DNA of 64,000 bases. Origin: Diacronema lutheri (Eukaryota > Haptophyta > Pavlovophyceae > Pavlovales > Pavlovaceae). Position 1 is the stretch's first letter. Every line of letters begins with the position of its first letter. This document shows, one piece after another, positions 9,891 to 19,045 of this stretch. The stretch covers positions 372,001 through 436,000 of the forward strand of contig JAGTXO010000028.1 of assembly GCA_019448385.1 (NCBI GenBank). The letters are read 5' to 3'. The notes under the pieces were generated by a model. That model did not search any database, had not been told where the DNA came from, and saw only the letters and a list, made by a program, of their open reading frames with translations. The translations under genes and the position numbers were made by a program.

Positions 9891-9931
9891 GGGAGGGCGC
9901 TTATAAGGCTTTTGAACAGCTGCGAGGCACC
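9691..9931 (+). other. 3' untranslated end of retroelement plus spacer
   Basis: No gene is seen. The stop codon sits in GGGGTGGCTAGGCGTGTGTG, which is nearly repeated at the stop of the second fragment (about 11,197-11,216). The element's terminal motif follows at 9869-9884, then an ATAGGGGAGGGCG stretch. Confidence 0.6.
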
Positions 9932-10030
9932 GTGGTCCCCGTCGGCGCGGCGCGCGCCGGCGCGGCCGTGCCGGCCGGCAGCTTCGAAACGCCGGCTGCC
10001 TTGACGACGCCTGCCTTTGCCATCCAGGCT

Positions 10031-10907
10031 GCGCCCTCGCGCTCTGCTGGCCGCGCTCCGCGCGCCCCGCCGCCCCTGCCCATCGACTGCGCCGGCACCG
10101 CGAACAACGTACTTTTCGCCCCGGTCGGTGGGTTTGGGGGTGGCGGGGCGCGCGCGCACGGCCGCACGAGCGACGGCGGCGTGGCCTTCTCTACGACGAA
10201 ATCTTCGCTTGCGACGGCTGCGCCCTCGCGCTCTGCTGGCCGCGCTCCGCGCGCCCCGCCGCCCCTGCCCATCGACTGCGCCGGCACCGCGAACAACGTA
10301 CTTTTCGCCCCGGTCGGTGGGTTTGGGGGTGGCGGGGCGCGCGCGCACGGCCGCACGAGCGACGGCGGCGTGGCCTTCTCTACGACGAAACCTTCGCTTG
10401 CGACGGCTGCGCCCTCGCGCTCTGATGGCCGCGTTCCGCGCGCCCCGCCGCCCCTGCCCATCGACTGCGCCGGCACCGCGAACAACGTACTTTTCGCCCC
10501 GGTCGGTGGGTTTGGAGGTGGCGGGGCGCGCGCGCACGGCCGCACGAGCGACGGCGGCGTGGCCTTCTCTACGACGAAATCTTCGCTTGCGACGGCTGCG
10601 CCCTCGCGCTCTGCTGGCCGCGCTCCGCGCGCCCCGCCGCCCCTGCCCATCGACTGCGCCGGCACCGCGAACAACGTACTTTTCGCCCCGGTCGGTGGGT
10701 TTGGAGGTGGCGGGGCGCGCGCGCACGGCCGCACGAGCGACGGCGGCGTGGCCTTCTCTACGACGAAATCTTCGCTTGCGACGGCTGCGCCCTCGCGCTC
10801 TGTTGGCCGCGCTCCGCGCGCCCCGCCGCCCCTGCCCATCGACTGCGCCGGCACCGCGAACAACGTACTTTTCGCCCCGGTCGGTGGGTTTGGGGGTGGC
10901 GGGGCGC
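10031..10907. repeat. 189-bp minisatellite, about 4.6 copies
   Basis: Units start at 10031, 10220, 10409, 10598 and 10787 (period 189 bp throughout); the fifth is cut after about 121 bp. Copies differ by only a few substitutions (for example GCTGGCCGCGCT versus GATGGCCGCGTT in copy 3, and TTTGGGGGTGG versus TTTGGAGGTGG in copies 3 and 4). Because 189 = 63 x 3 and GC is high, several frames on both strands stay open. The plus frame would encode a 63-residue Ala/Gly/Pro repeat that runs on into the downstream element fragment and shares its stop. Whether it is translated cannot be decided from sequence. Confidence 0.9.
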
Positions 10908-11310
10908 GCGTGCGCGGCCACGCGGCCAGCATCGCGGCGCTTGCCACGCTGGCGGCGGGTGGCGGTGCGCTTCGCGGCGGCGGCAGGGGGCTGCGACGCG
11001 GCGGGGAGGGCGGCGGCTCGCTGGCGGCGGGCGTCGCGCTCTGCAGCGGCGGCGGGCGGCTTGGCGACGTGGCAGGCGGCGGCTCGGGGGTGGCGGTCGT
11101 CGCCGACGATCTTCGGGCCTCGGCGTGCGCGTGCGCGTCGGCCGGTGGTGTGATTGACGGCGGCCACCGGTGCGGCGGCGCGCGGGCGGCGGCGCGCGGT
11201 GGCTAGGCGCGTGTGGGCCTTTGGGCCTGCTCCGCCTGGCGCCTCGCTGCGCACTTCCTGACCCCATCTGTTGACCCGTCGGAAAGCGTCGTTAGTATAA
11301 TAATCCTGCG
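10908..11310 (+). mobile_element. Second 3' fragment of the same or related retroelement
   Basis: A Gly/Ala-rich frame ends with the residues ARGG and a stop in a context (GGTGGCTAGGCGCGTGTGGG) almost identical to the stop of the upstream RT element. It is followed by a short 3' region ending GTTGACCCG then AAAGCGTCGTTAGTATAATA. No RT motifs are left. The fragment follows directly on the minisatellite, so the repeat may have expanded inside an element copy. Confidence 0.55.
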
Positions 11311-11357
11311 TGTTTTTTCCTAGCGCTCTCAAGTTTTGCGCTTCATTTTTGGGGCGG

Positions 11358-11963
11358 ATGGCGTGCTGCACGACGGTGGCCGCCGCGTTGCCGCGCTTCG
11401 ACGCGCCGAGCACCGAGCCCGCGCTCCGGGTGCCCCTGCCCGCGCAGCTCTCCGCCGTGCCGAACAGCTACCAGCTTGTCCGCCTCATGGAGCAGTGGGC
11501 CGAGCGCTTCGGATACTACGACGGGCGGATCGACCTGAGCGCCGACATCTCGGCTTTCAGCACGCCCGAGTGTGCGCTGCTCCCGCACGCGCCGCTCTGG
11601 GGAAACAAGCCCGGGCGTGAGACGCTGATTGGTGCACAGGCCGTGCGCAAGCGCCTCAAGGACCTGCACAGCGTCTTCACGATCGTTCGGACCGACATGC
11701 ACCTCACGCTCCGCCCGGACGGCCGCGCCTTCTGCCTGTACTACAAGCGCGACGCCAACCTGTGCTGCGCGACGATTGATTCTGCGAAAAATCTTTTCGT
11801 CGGCGAGACCGAGCCTGACGGGCACGGCGGCCTCAAAGTGTCGCGCGTCGACGAGTGGGCGGCGACGGACCCGAGCGACGGGCTTGCCGTGCTCATCAAG
11901 GCGTGCGGATGGCCGGCGGCGACGCAGCCTTTCGCACCGTACCACGGGTTTGGCGCGGTCTGA
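11358..11963 (+). CDS. Small protein, possibly NTF2/SnoaL-like fold
   Basis: Single-exon frame of 201 codons from ATG 11358; an in-frame ATG at 11310 is the alternative start. The segment RLMEQWAERFGYYDGRIDLS, followed by a basic RKRLKDLHSVFTIVRTDMHL helix/strand and a C-terminal DGHGGLKVSRVDEW, gives the impression of an NTF2-like alpha+beta barrel. The resemblance is loose and no catalytic residues can be named. There is no signal peptide or membrane segment. A degenerate partial copy lies directly downstream (12,031-12,345), showing a local tandem duplication. Confidence 0.6.
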   Translation: MACCTTVAAALPRFDAPSTEPALRVPLPAQLSAVPNSYQLVRLMEQWAERFGYYDGRIDLSADISAFSTPECALLPHAPLWGNKPGRETLIGAQAVRKRLKDLHSVFTIVRTDMHLTLRPDGRAFCLYYKRDANLCCATIDSAKNLFVGETEPDGHGGLKVSRVDEWAATDPSDGLAVLIKACGWPAATQPFAPYHGFGAV

Positions 11964-12030
11964 TGCCCGATACGAACGGCTTCGCAGGCCGTGCGCTTCC
12001 TCCCGCCTGCCTCGGCGCTCGCCCGGATGC

Positions 12031-12345
12031 GAGACATTGCTCGGTGCGCAGGCCGTGCGCAAGCGCCTCAAGGACCTGCACAGCGCCTTTACGATCATTC
12101 GGACCGACATGCACCACGCTCTCCCGGACGGCCGCGCGCAACCTGTGCTGCGCGACGGTCAATTCTGCTGCGAAGAATCTCTTCGTCGGCGAGACCGAGC
12201 CTGACGGGCACGACAGCCTCAAAGTGTCGCGCGTCGACGATTGGGCGGCGGCGGACTTGAGCGACGGGCTGGCCGTGCTCATCGCCTGCGGATGGCCGGC
12301 GACGATGCGGCCTTTCGCGCCATCGCTGGCCATACGGTCACAGTT
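12031..12345 (+). pseudogene. Partial, frame-broken tandem copy of the upstream gene
   Basis: From GAGACATTGCTCGGTGCGCA onward the DNA follows the upstream gene's second half closely (GCCGTGCGCAAGCGCCTCAA matches). It lacks the codons for the FCLYYKRDA stretch and has small indels, so the reading frame changes between the conserved blocks. It has no start codon of its own. Confidence 0.75.
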
Positions 12346-12418
12346 TCAGTTTTCGCGACCACCTACCGAAAGCTCGCCCAATAGTTGTCACGCCGTCCCA
12401 TCCAGTTTCGTCATGTGA

Positions 12419-13309
12419 ATGGCCGGCGACGACTGTCTCGAGAACGCGCTCTGGAAAACGCGCTCGGGAAAACCGTCCATGTCTCCCATCCATGTCTCCC
12501 CCGATGAGCCGGTTTTCCCGAGCGCGTTCTCGAGACAGTCGTCGGGGGAACGAGCAGCGGGCGAGCGGCGCATCTTCGACCTGCAGGCGGACGAGCTCGT
12601 GCCCACGGTTGCAGCAGCACTGTCTGCTCTGATTGCGCCGCGCAACCCCCGCGACGACGAGGCGCCGATTGCGCCCGAGCTTGCGCCGTTCGCCGGTTCG
12701 ATTCGCTTCGACGGCTCTGACACGGAGCGGCAGACCAGTGAGCTGCTCGACAAGCTGGTGCACGCGGGCGTGCACCCGTCTGCGCTCATCGCCGCTTACT
12801 GCCTCGTCCGCCGGCTCGTCATCCGCATGCGCACGGCCGACGCGAGCCAGCCCGAGGCGGCCGTGCCGCCGACGGCCGCCAAGGCGCTCATCCTCACGTC
12901 GGCGATGCTTGCATGCAAGTTCAATTTCGATGTGGGCGCGCGAATGAAGGACGTCAAGGCGGACGACGCGCTCCTCGCCGAGCTCGGCGAGAGCCTCGTC
13001 GGCAAATTTGGCGCGCTCGAGGAGCACCTGCTCAAGCTCTTCGACTGGCAGCTCCGCGTGAGCGCAGACGAGTTTGCCGACGCGCATGCAACCTTCTCGC
13101 GACTCGTCTCGCCGACGGCGCTGTGCCCGCCGTCTCCTATCCGCATGCGCTCGCTGCCAACCTCCGCGACGCCGACCGGGCCGAGCGCGCCGCCCTCGCA
13201 ATTGCCGACGCCGCCCAGCCTCTCGCGTGGGCCGTCCATGCCCCCGCGCAGCCTGAGCACGAGCGTGCTGATGGCGATGGCGGGTGAGGTCGGCCCGCTG
13301 CTGACTTGA
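12419..13309 (+). CDS. PHO80-type (P-type) cyclin
   Basis: Single frame of 296 codons from ATG 12419; a second ATG at 12479 is possible, and both lie inside the inverted repeat, so the start is unsure. The cyclin core spans about residues 100-235: TSELLDKLVHAGVHPSALIA, AYCLVRRLVIRM, then TAAKALILTSAMLACKF with NFDVG, and EEHLLKLFDWQLRVSADEF, the usual landmark order for cyclins that pair with Pho85/CDK-like kinases. The C-terminus is Ser/Pro-rich and probably a regulatory tail. The gene converges on the Atg1 kinase gene with only about 60 bp between their ends. Confidence 0.8.
   Translation: MAGDDCLENALWKTRSGKPSMSPIHVSPDEPVFPSAFSRQSSGERAAGERRIFDLQADELVPTVAAALSALIAPRNPRDDEAPIAPELAPFAGSIRFDGSDTERQTSELLDKLVHAGVHPSALIAAYCLVRRLVIRMRTADASQPEAAVPPTAAKALILTSAMLACKFNFDVGARMKDVKADDALLAELGESLVGKFGALEEHLLKLFDWQLRVSADEFADAHATFSRLVSPTALCPPSPIRMRSLPTSATPTGPSAPPSQLPTPPSLSRGPSMPPRSLSTSVLMAMAGEVGPLLT
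12426..12545. repeat. Imperfect long inverted repeat
   Basis: The left arm contains GACGACTGTCTCGAGAACGC and the right arm its reverse complement (GCGTTCTCGAGACAGTCGTC). Pairing extends through CGGGAAAACCG apart from a small insertion in the left arm. The loop carries a direct repeat of CCATGTCTCCC. It lies across the start region of the cyclin gene. Confidence 0.85.
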
Positions 13310-13368
13310 AGAGTCAATAAACCTGAGCAGTGCCGCAAATTCACTTTGCTACGAAAAAATGAAATGTG

Positions 13369-16300
13369 CTATGCACCGCTGCCATGCGGCTCACACGAGC
13401 CGGCGAGCCGCTGGTTGAGCACCGCCGCGGGCAACCGCAGCGCGCCACCGTCGGATCCGGCCGAGCCGCGCCGCTCGCGCGTCGCCACCGCCACCGCCGT
13501 CGCTCCGACCGCAGCGGCGGCCGCGAGCGGCTGCCCGGCGAGGGCGTGCGCGTCGGCGAGGCGTGCGGCAAAGGCTGCGACCAACTTCTCGACGCTCGCG
13601 CGATCGGGCGCGTTAAGGGCGGGCTCTGCGAGAAGACCGTCGAGCAGCAGCAGCGCCGGCCTGTAGCGCGCGCACGCCGAGTCGGCGTTGCCGAGCAGCT
13701 CGTCGACGGCCGCCTCAGCGCCGAGCGCCACTGCCTGCCGAAAGACGAGCGAACACACGTCCACGCGCTCGCCCTCGCCCTCGTCGGGCTCGTCCGGGTC
13801 GGCGCGCTCGACGGCGGCAGACGAAGCGCCGCCGCGCGCGCGCGAGGCGGCGCAGCCGACGGCGCCGCAGCCGCCGTCCAACGCCGCGTGCGCTGGCGGC
13901 GGCGGCGGCGGCGGTCGCGTGGCGGTGGGTTGCGCGACCACCGCCGCCGAGGGCGTGCGCGCGCCGGCGGCGGTGGCAACGGCTGGGCGCGCGCGCGGCG
14001 GTGTGTGCGGCGGTGGCGGGCCGAGCGAAGAACCGCCGCCCTCGCCGCCTGCGCTGCCGCCGCCGCCTGCGCTGCCGCCAGCCTGCGGATGCACGCCGCC
14101 ATGCTGCGCCGCAAGGATCGCGAGGCGACGGCACGCGTCGGCGCGCTCGAGCAGTGCAACGAAGAGCGCGCGAGCGGACGAGCCGGCGGCGGCTGCGAGC
14201 GCGTTCCCGCCGGCGCCACCGCCCGGGCTGCCGCACCCGCCGCCGCCGCCTGCACCGCCCCGGGCGATCAGGGCGTGCGCGTGCGCGTGGTGGGCCATCG
14301 CCGTCTGCAGCTGGTGCAGCGCGCGCACGTAGATCGCGAGGGTCGCGCATGGCGGACATTGCCCCGCGAGCAGCCGATCCCCCGTGCACACACGCTGCAG
14401 CGAGGCGGCGGGCGAATGGTCGCCCATCGCCGCGTCCGCCATCACGGTGAGAGCGCGCGCGTGCAGCTCGGAGCGCGTCGCGGCCGCGGTGGCGGCGGCG
14501 GCCGCCGCGCGCAGCGCGTAACTCAGCGGCGGCGACGCGCCCGGTGGGTGCGGGAATGGCGGCGGACTGGAGGCGCGGAGCGATGGCGTCGGCGCCGGTG
14601 CAGGCCGGCCGTCGGCGCTCGCCCGCCGGCCGCCGCACGCGCCGCCTTCGCCGCCCGCGCTGGCCGGCATCGGCTGCGCCGCCGGCCTGCCGGCCGCGGC
14701 GACGGCCGCGCTCGCCGCCGCGGCCGCCTTGGCCGCCGTGGAACGCAGTAACGACACCCACACGTACTCGCCCCGGTCGCGCGCCGTGCACTCGGCCCCG
14801 CTCGCGCTGCCGCATGCGCCTGTCACCCTGCCAACACCGACGCCGCCACCGGCTGCGCACGCCGCCGGCGCGTCGGATGATGTCGAACCACCCGAGCCGC
14901 CGCCCGAGCCGCCCGCGTAGCCGCCCGCGCACGCCACGGACGCGACCGCCGCGCCCGCGTCGCCGCCTGTCGGCACGTGCAGCGCGAGCGGCGAGGCGGA
15001 CGCGTGCGGCTGCGGCGCGGCGGGTCTGTGCGCGTGCGTTGCCAACATCGCGTGCGTAGGGGGCAGAGCCCACGGCCCGAGCGCGCAGCCCGTCGCGCCC
15101 ACCGCGCCGCCCGCGCCCGCGACGGCGCAGCCCGTGCCCGCGACGGCGGCGAATGGCGGCGACGTGCAGCCGAAAGGATGGCTGCCGCCGCTCGACGCGG
15201 GCGCGTGGCCGAAACCGGCTGCTGCGACGGCGACGGCGTCTGCCTCGCCTGTCGCGCCGAGGAGCTGCAGCGCGACCGACGCGCCGCGGCTATACCCGCC
15301 GAGGCCACCGCCGAGGCCACCGCCGAGGCCACCGCCGAGGCCACCGCCGAGGCCACCGCCGAGGCCACCGCCGAGGCCACCGCCGAGGCCACCGCCGAGG
15401 CCACCGCCGAGGCCACCGCCGAGGCCACCGCCCGCCGCGGCGTGGTGCGCGCGCGCGCGCATTGCGTACTCGGGCTCGGGCGCGAGCGGCGGCGAGGGCG
15501 AGGCGCGGCCGTGCGCCCTTAGTCGCGGCGAGAGCGCCGGCCGCGCCACGCACGCGAGCGGCACGAGCGCGCCGCCGCAGCCGTAGCCGCCGCCGCCGCC
15601 GGCCGCGCGCGCGAAGCCGCCGCCCGCAGCCATCGTCGTATCGTCGAGCAGCGCGGGCGAATGCGCGCGCGCACAACTGGCGCCGAGCCCACCACACGCG
15701 GGCGGCAGCACCAAGGGCGCCACGCTCACCGCCGACGCGCCGAAGCCGCCGTATCCGCAGCAGCCGCCGCCGCCGCCCGCGTGCATGCCGCCCGCGTGCA
15801 TGCCGCACGCGCCGCCATGCTGCGCGTGCGTCCCCGCGCACCGCACGAGCGCGCCGCACCCGCCGCCGTCCGCGCCGCCGCCGCGCGGAGCCACGGCAAC
15901 CCACGCGACGGGCAGCGCGCAGTGTGGCGGCAGAAGCGCGCGGCCGGGCGCGAGCGCTCGCGACGCGCCAAACGGCGGCGACGAGGAGAAGGGTGCGGAC
16001 GGACCAAGCGGCTCGCCGCACGCACCGTCTGGCGAGCCGTGCTCACCACCCAGTTCGCCCCCGCCCACACCGACCGCCGCGTGCCAGAGCAGTGGGCTGC
16101 CCGGACTGCCCGGACTCGAGCGCCGCAACCCGCAGCCGCCCGCGTCCGCGCCCGCGGCGCCTCTGCCGCCCGCCGCGCCGCCCGCCGCGCCGGCGACCGG
16201 CGCGGCGGGCGTCGCGGCGGCGCCGCTGGGCGGCCGAAACGCGCCCGCCCCGGACGCGCCGCCCGGACTGTTTCGCTCGGCCGCGCAGCAGCCGCTCGGC

Positions 16301-18921
16301 GCAGCGGCCGCCGCCGCCGCGCAGTTTGCGTGCTCGATCGGCCAGGCACCGGCCGCACCGCGCGCGCAGCCGCCGCCATCGTTGGCTGCGGACGCCATGC
16401 TGCGCACGCCGCCGTACCCGCCCGCCACGCCCCCGCCCGACCGCCCGCCGTCCGCCGCGCCGCTCGCGGCCGCGCGCTCGTGCGCGGCGCAGGCGCCGCC
16501 CGCCGCGCGGCATGGCGCGCCCACGCCCACGCCCGCGCCGTCCGCGCCGCCGCCCGCGCCGCCCCCGCCATCGCCCAGTCGCACATGTGCGTGCGGCGGG
16601 CGTGGCGACGTGCCCAGCTGCACTGTAGTGAGCGGTACGCCCGCCAACCGCGCGCCAGCGCACGCGTCGGTCGGCGGCGTGGCAGGCGCGGTCGTGTAGC
16701 CGCAGGCGGACGCGCGGTGCGCGTCCGTGGCGACCCCGCCGCCAAGCCGCACGGGCAGTGGCAGCGGCTGCGGCTGCAACTGCGGCAGCGGCAGCGGCTG
16801 CGGCTGCGCCTGCGGCGCGGGCGGCGACGCGCACGCCGCGGGCGCGCCGCCGACGGGCGCGGCAGGCGCGGCGGCGACGGCGACGGCGACGGCGCCCGAG
16901 CCTCGCGCGTGCGGCGCGCCCGGCCGCGCGCCAGCCTGCGCGGGCGTCACGCCCGCGCCGCGCACGAACGGGTGGTCGAAGAATTCGTCAAACGTGATAC
17001 GCTCGAGCGGGTTGCGCCGGAGCAGTCCGGAAAGCAGCGCGTGGCAATGCGCGGAGCATACGCGCCCGTCGCGGTCTGTGAGCGGGAGCGGCGGCTCGGT
17101 TGTTTGAATGTTGTGCAAAAGCTCAACGTGGTTGGCGCCCTGCGATTGCGCGGCGCGCGCGCGGTGGACGCGGCGAGGCGCGCGAAGGTGAGGGGGAGGG
17201 GGAGGAGGAGGCGGGGGTGCATGGCGCGCGCACCGCGCCATGCGCCACGAGCGGGACGAAGGACATGCGACCGGGCGGGGGGGGGGAGGGCGCTAAGCTG
17301 CGCGAGCTGCTCGCCTGAAAGGGGGTACTGCCCGTTATGAGCTCGACCAGGATGGCGCCCACGGACCACAGGTCCGCCTTGGCGTCGTAGCGCTGGTAGC
17401 GCAAGATCTCGGGCGCCTGCCACGCGGTGGCGAACCACCCGACGGCAGACGCACAGGCGGGGGCAGGGGCGCACGGACGGGGGCGGAGAGAGGGCGGTGA
17501 GGGCCAACGGAGAGGGGGCGGTGAGGGCCCGGGGGGGGGGGGGGGCGGGGCGGTAGGAGTTGAGCGGAGATGCGATGCACTCGCACCGCGGCCCCTGCGC
17601 CGCTGGCAGCGTCGAAAGCCGGCACAGAGCGCATGTACATGCGCTCTGTGCCGCGCATGTCGGCCCCCTACCCTGCCCCCCGCACCATGTAGAGCGACTG
17701 AGCCAGCGAGCCCAGCCCAGCGCAGGCAGCCCCCCCCCCCCCCCCCCCCCCTACCCTGCCCCTCGCACCATGTAGAGCGGGGAGCCGCAGAGCGTCTCGG
17801 CGAGGGAGTGCGGGCTGATCTCGCGCGCAAAGCCAAAGTCAGCAATCTTGAGCAAGGGTACGGCAGGCTCGGCGACGGAAGGCGTGCCGTCGGGGCACGG
17901 CGGAGGGCGGGGCGCCTCGGGGGAGGCAAGGAGCAGGTTGTGCGGCTTGAGGTCGCGGTGCACAAGGTGGTGTCTGCGCAGCGCGGCAAGGCCGTCCGCT
18001 GCGCGCGCCGCCGCAACACCGCATGGGCGCGGGCGTGGGCGCGCGTGCGCGCCGCGCGTGGGGCCACGGCCACGCGGCAGGGATGGCGGTGCTGAGCGGG
18101 GCGCGCAGCTTCGCGCGCCAAGTGCGTGCCACGCCGCACGCCGCGAGCCCGCACGCATGGGCAGCGGCGCGCGGCGCGCTGCCGGCACGGCGCGGCCGCG
18201 CGCGCGAGATCGCCGCGGCTCCGGCAAGCGCGCGCGCCCGGCCGCGCCGTGCGCGGCGCGCGCTCCGGCGGCGGGCGACACACCAAGCTGCGCGAGGTAC
18301 TGCTGTGCTCGCCACTCGGAGATCGGGCCGTGCGTGCGCAACACGTGCGTCAAGTCGCCTCCAGCGCAGTACTCGAGGATCAAGTAGATGTGACGCTCGG
18401 TCACCTGCACGCGCCGTGCCCGGCGGACGCGCCGGCGCGCGCGCTCAGCCGCGCTCGTCGCCGGGGCGCGCGACAGCGCGCGGCATCGGGGATAGCAGCG
18501 CCTGGCGGAGCAACGCTGCAGCACCGCGCGAAGCGCTTGCAACCGTCGCTCGCGCTCGCGCCGCCCCGCCGCGCGCGGCGAGCGGCGCGCAGTCGAGCTG
18601 GGTGCGCGCGCGGCGCACGCACTTGCGTCGCGGCGCGGCGCGCGGCGGCGGCGGCGCGCGGCGCACCTGGATATCATACAGACAGACGATGTTTGGATGC
18701 TCGAGCGATTTGAGGATCGAGATCTCTGACTCGAGGTTCTCCATGAGCTTCTTGTTGAGGCGAGCGCGCGAGATGGCTTTGACGGCGACAATCTGCCGGC
18801 TGACGCGGTGCTGGCCGCGGAAGACCTTTGCAAAGCTGCCCGAGCCGATCATGTGGTCAATGTTGTACACGCCCACGCGGATCTGCCGCTTGGCGTGCGC
18901 GCTCGACAGCGGGCCCGCCAT
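13369..18921 (-). CDS. ATG1: Atg1/ULK autophagy-initiating serine/threonine kinase
   Basis: Five exons: 18921-18667, 18404-18284, 17998-17769, 17416-17315 and 17139-13369; 1,492 codons, joins in phase. The kinase domain covers about residues 14-292. It has [54 protein letters not shown] (catalytic Asp), [11 protein letters not shown] and [10 protein letters not shown] joined across an intron to [20 protein letters not shown], with [15 protein letters not shown] at the fourth join; this is the ULK/Atg1 signature. Intron 4 is GC-AG (CAG/GCGAGC). The last exon encodes about 1,200 residues of Gly/Ala/Pro-rich sequence with a GGLG tandem array; an Ala/His-rich helical region near the C-terminus is where Atg1 proteins carry their Atg13-binding MIT repeats. 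An upstream in-frame ATG at 18963 is possible. The kinase starts autophagosome formation by phosphorylating the Atg13 complex. Confidence 0.9.
15300..15432. repeat. 12-bp coding microsatellite (GGLG repeats)
   Basis: About eleven tandem copies of CCGCCGAGGCCA within the last Atg1 exon, encoding Gly-Gly-Leu-Gly repeats on the minus strand. Copies are essentially identical, which suggests recent slippage. Confidence 0.9.
17622..17653. repeat. Perfect 32-bp palindrome in Atg1 intron 3
   Basis: GGCACAGAGCGCATGT is followed immediately by its reverse complement ACATGCGCTCTGTGCC with no spacer. Confidence 0.9.
17672..17781 (-). repeat. Duplicated exon-end/donor segment in Atg1 intron 3
   Basis: The sequence around the exon 3 donor (CTACCCTGCC..CGCACCATGTAGAGCG, about 17752-17779) is repeated inside the intron at about 17672-17699, separated by a C22 homopolymer. 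The duplicate creates a second potential donor. Confidence 0.75.
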
Positions 18922-19045
18922 CTCACGCGCCCCGGGACTTGGCCCTTCGCCCCGTCCAAGCAACGAAGGGCTGTTTGGGACAAACTTCTGGGCCCGCTCC
19001 TTTTCAAAACGAGGACTGGGGCGAGGTCAAAAGAATCGCGTGGCG
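18922..19045. promoter_or_regulatory. Divergent promoter between ATG1 and FPSL-motif gene
   Basis: 124 bp between opposing ATGs, with GGGCCCGCTCCTTTTC and AAAACGAGG. The GGGCCCGCT string is also present in the STK16/MGST3 divergent promoter. Function is inferred from orientation. Confidence 0.4.

Noticed and set aside
10031-10907. CRISPR-like array
   Set aside because: Units are 189 bp and contiguous without spacers in eukaryotic DNA; it is a minisatellite.
9878-11413. 511-codon minus-strand repeat protein over the minisatellite
   Set aside because: The 189-bp period keeps several frames open on both strands; no evidence favours this one, and it runs into the promoter side of the next gene.
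13369-14255. Separate Arg/Pro-rich gene inside the last Atg1 exon
   Set aside because: Overlaps the Atg1 reading frame in another phase and shows only low-complexity composition.
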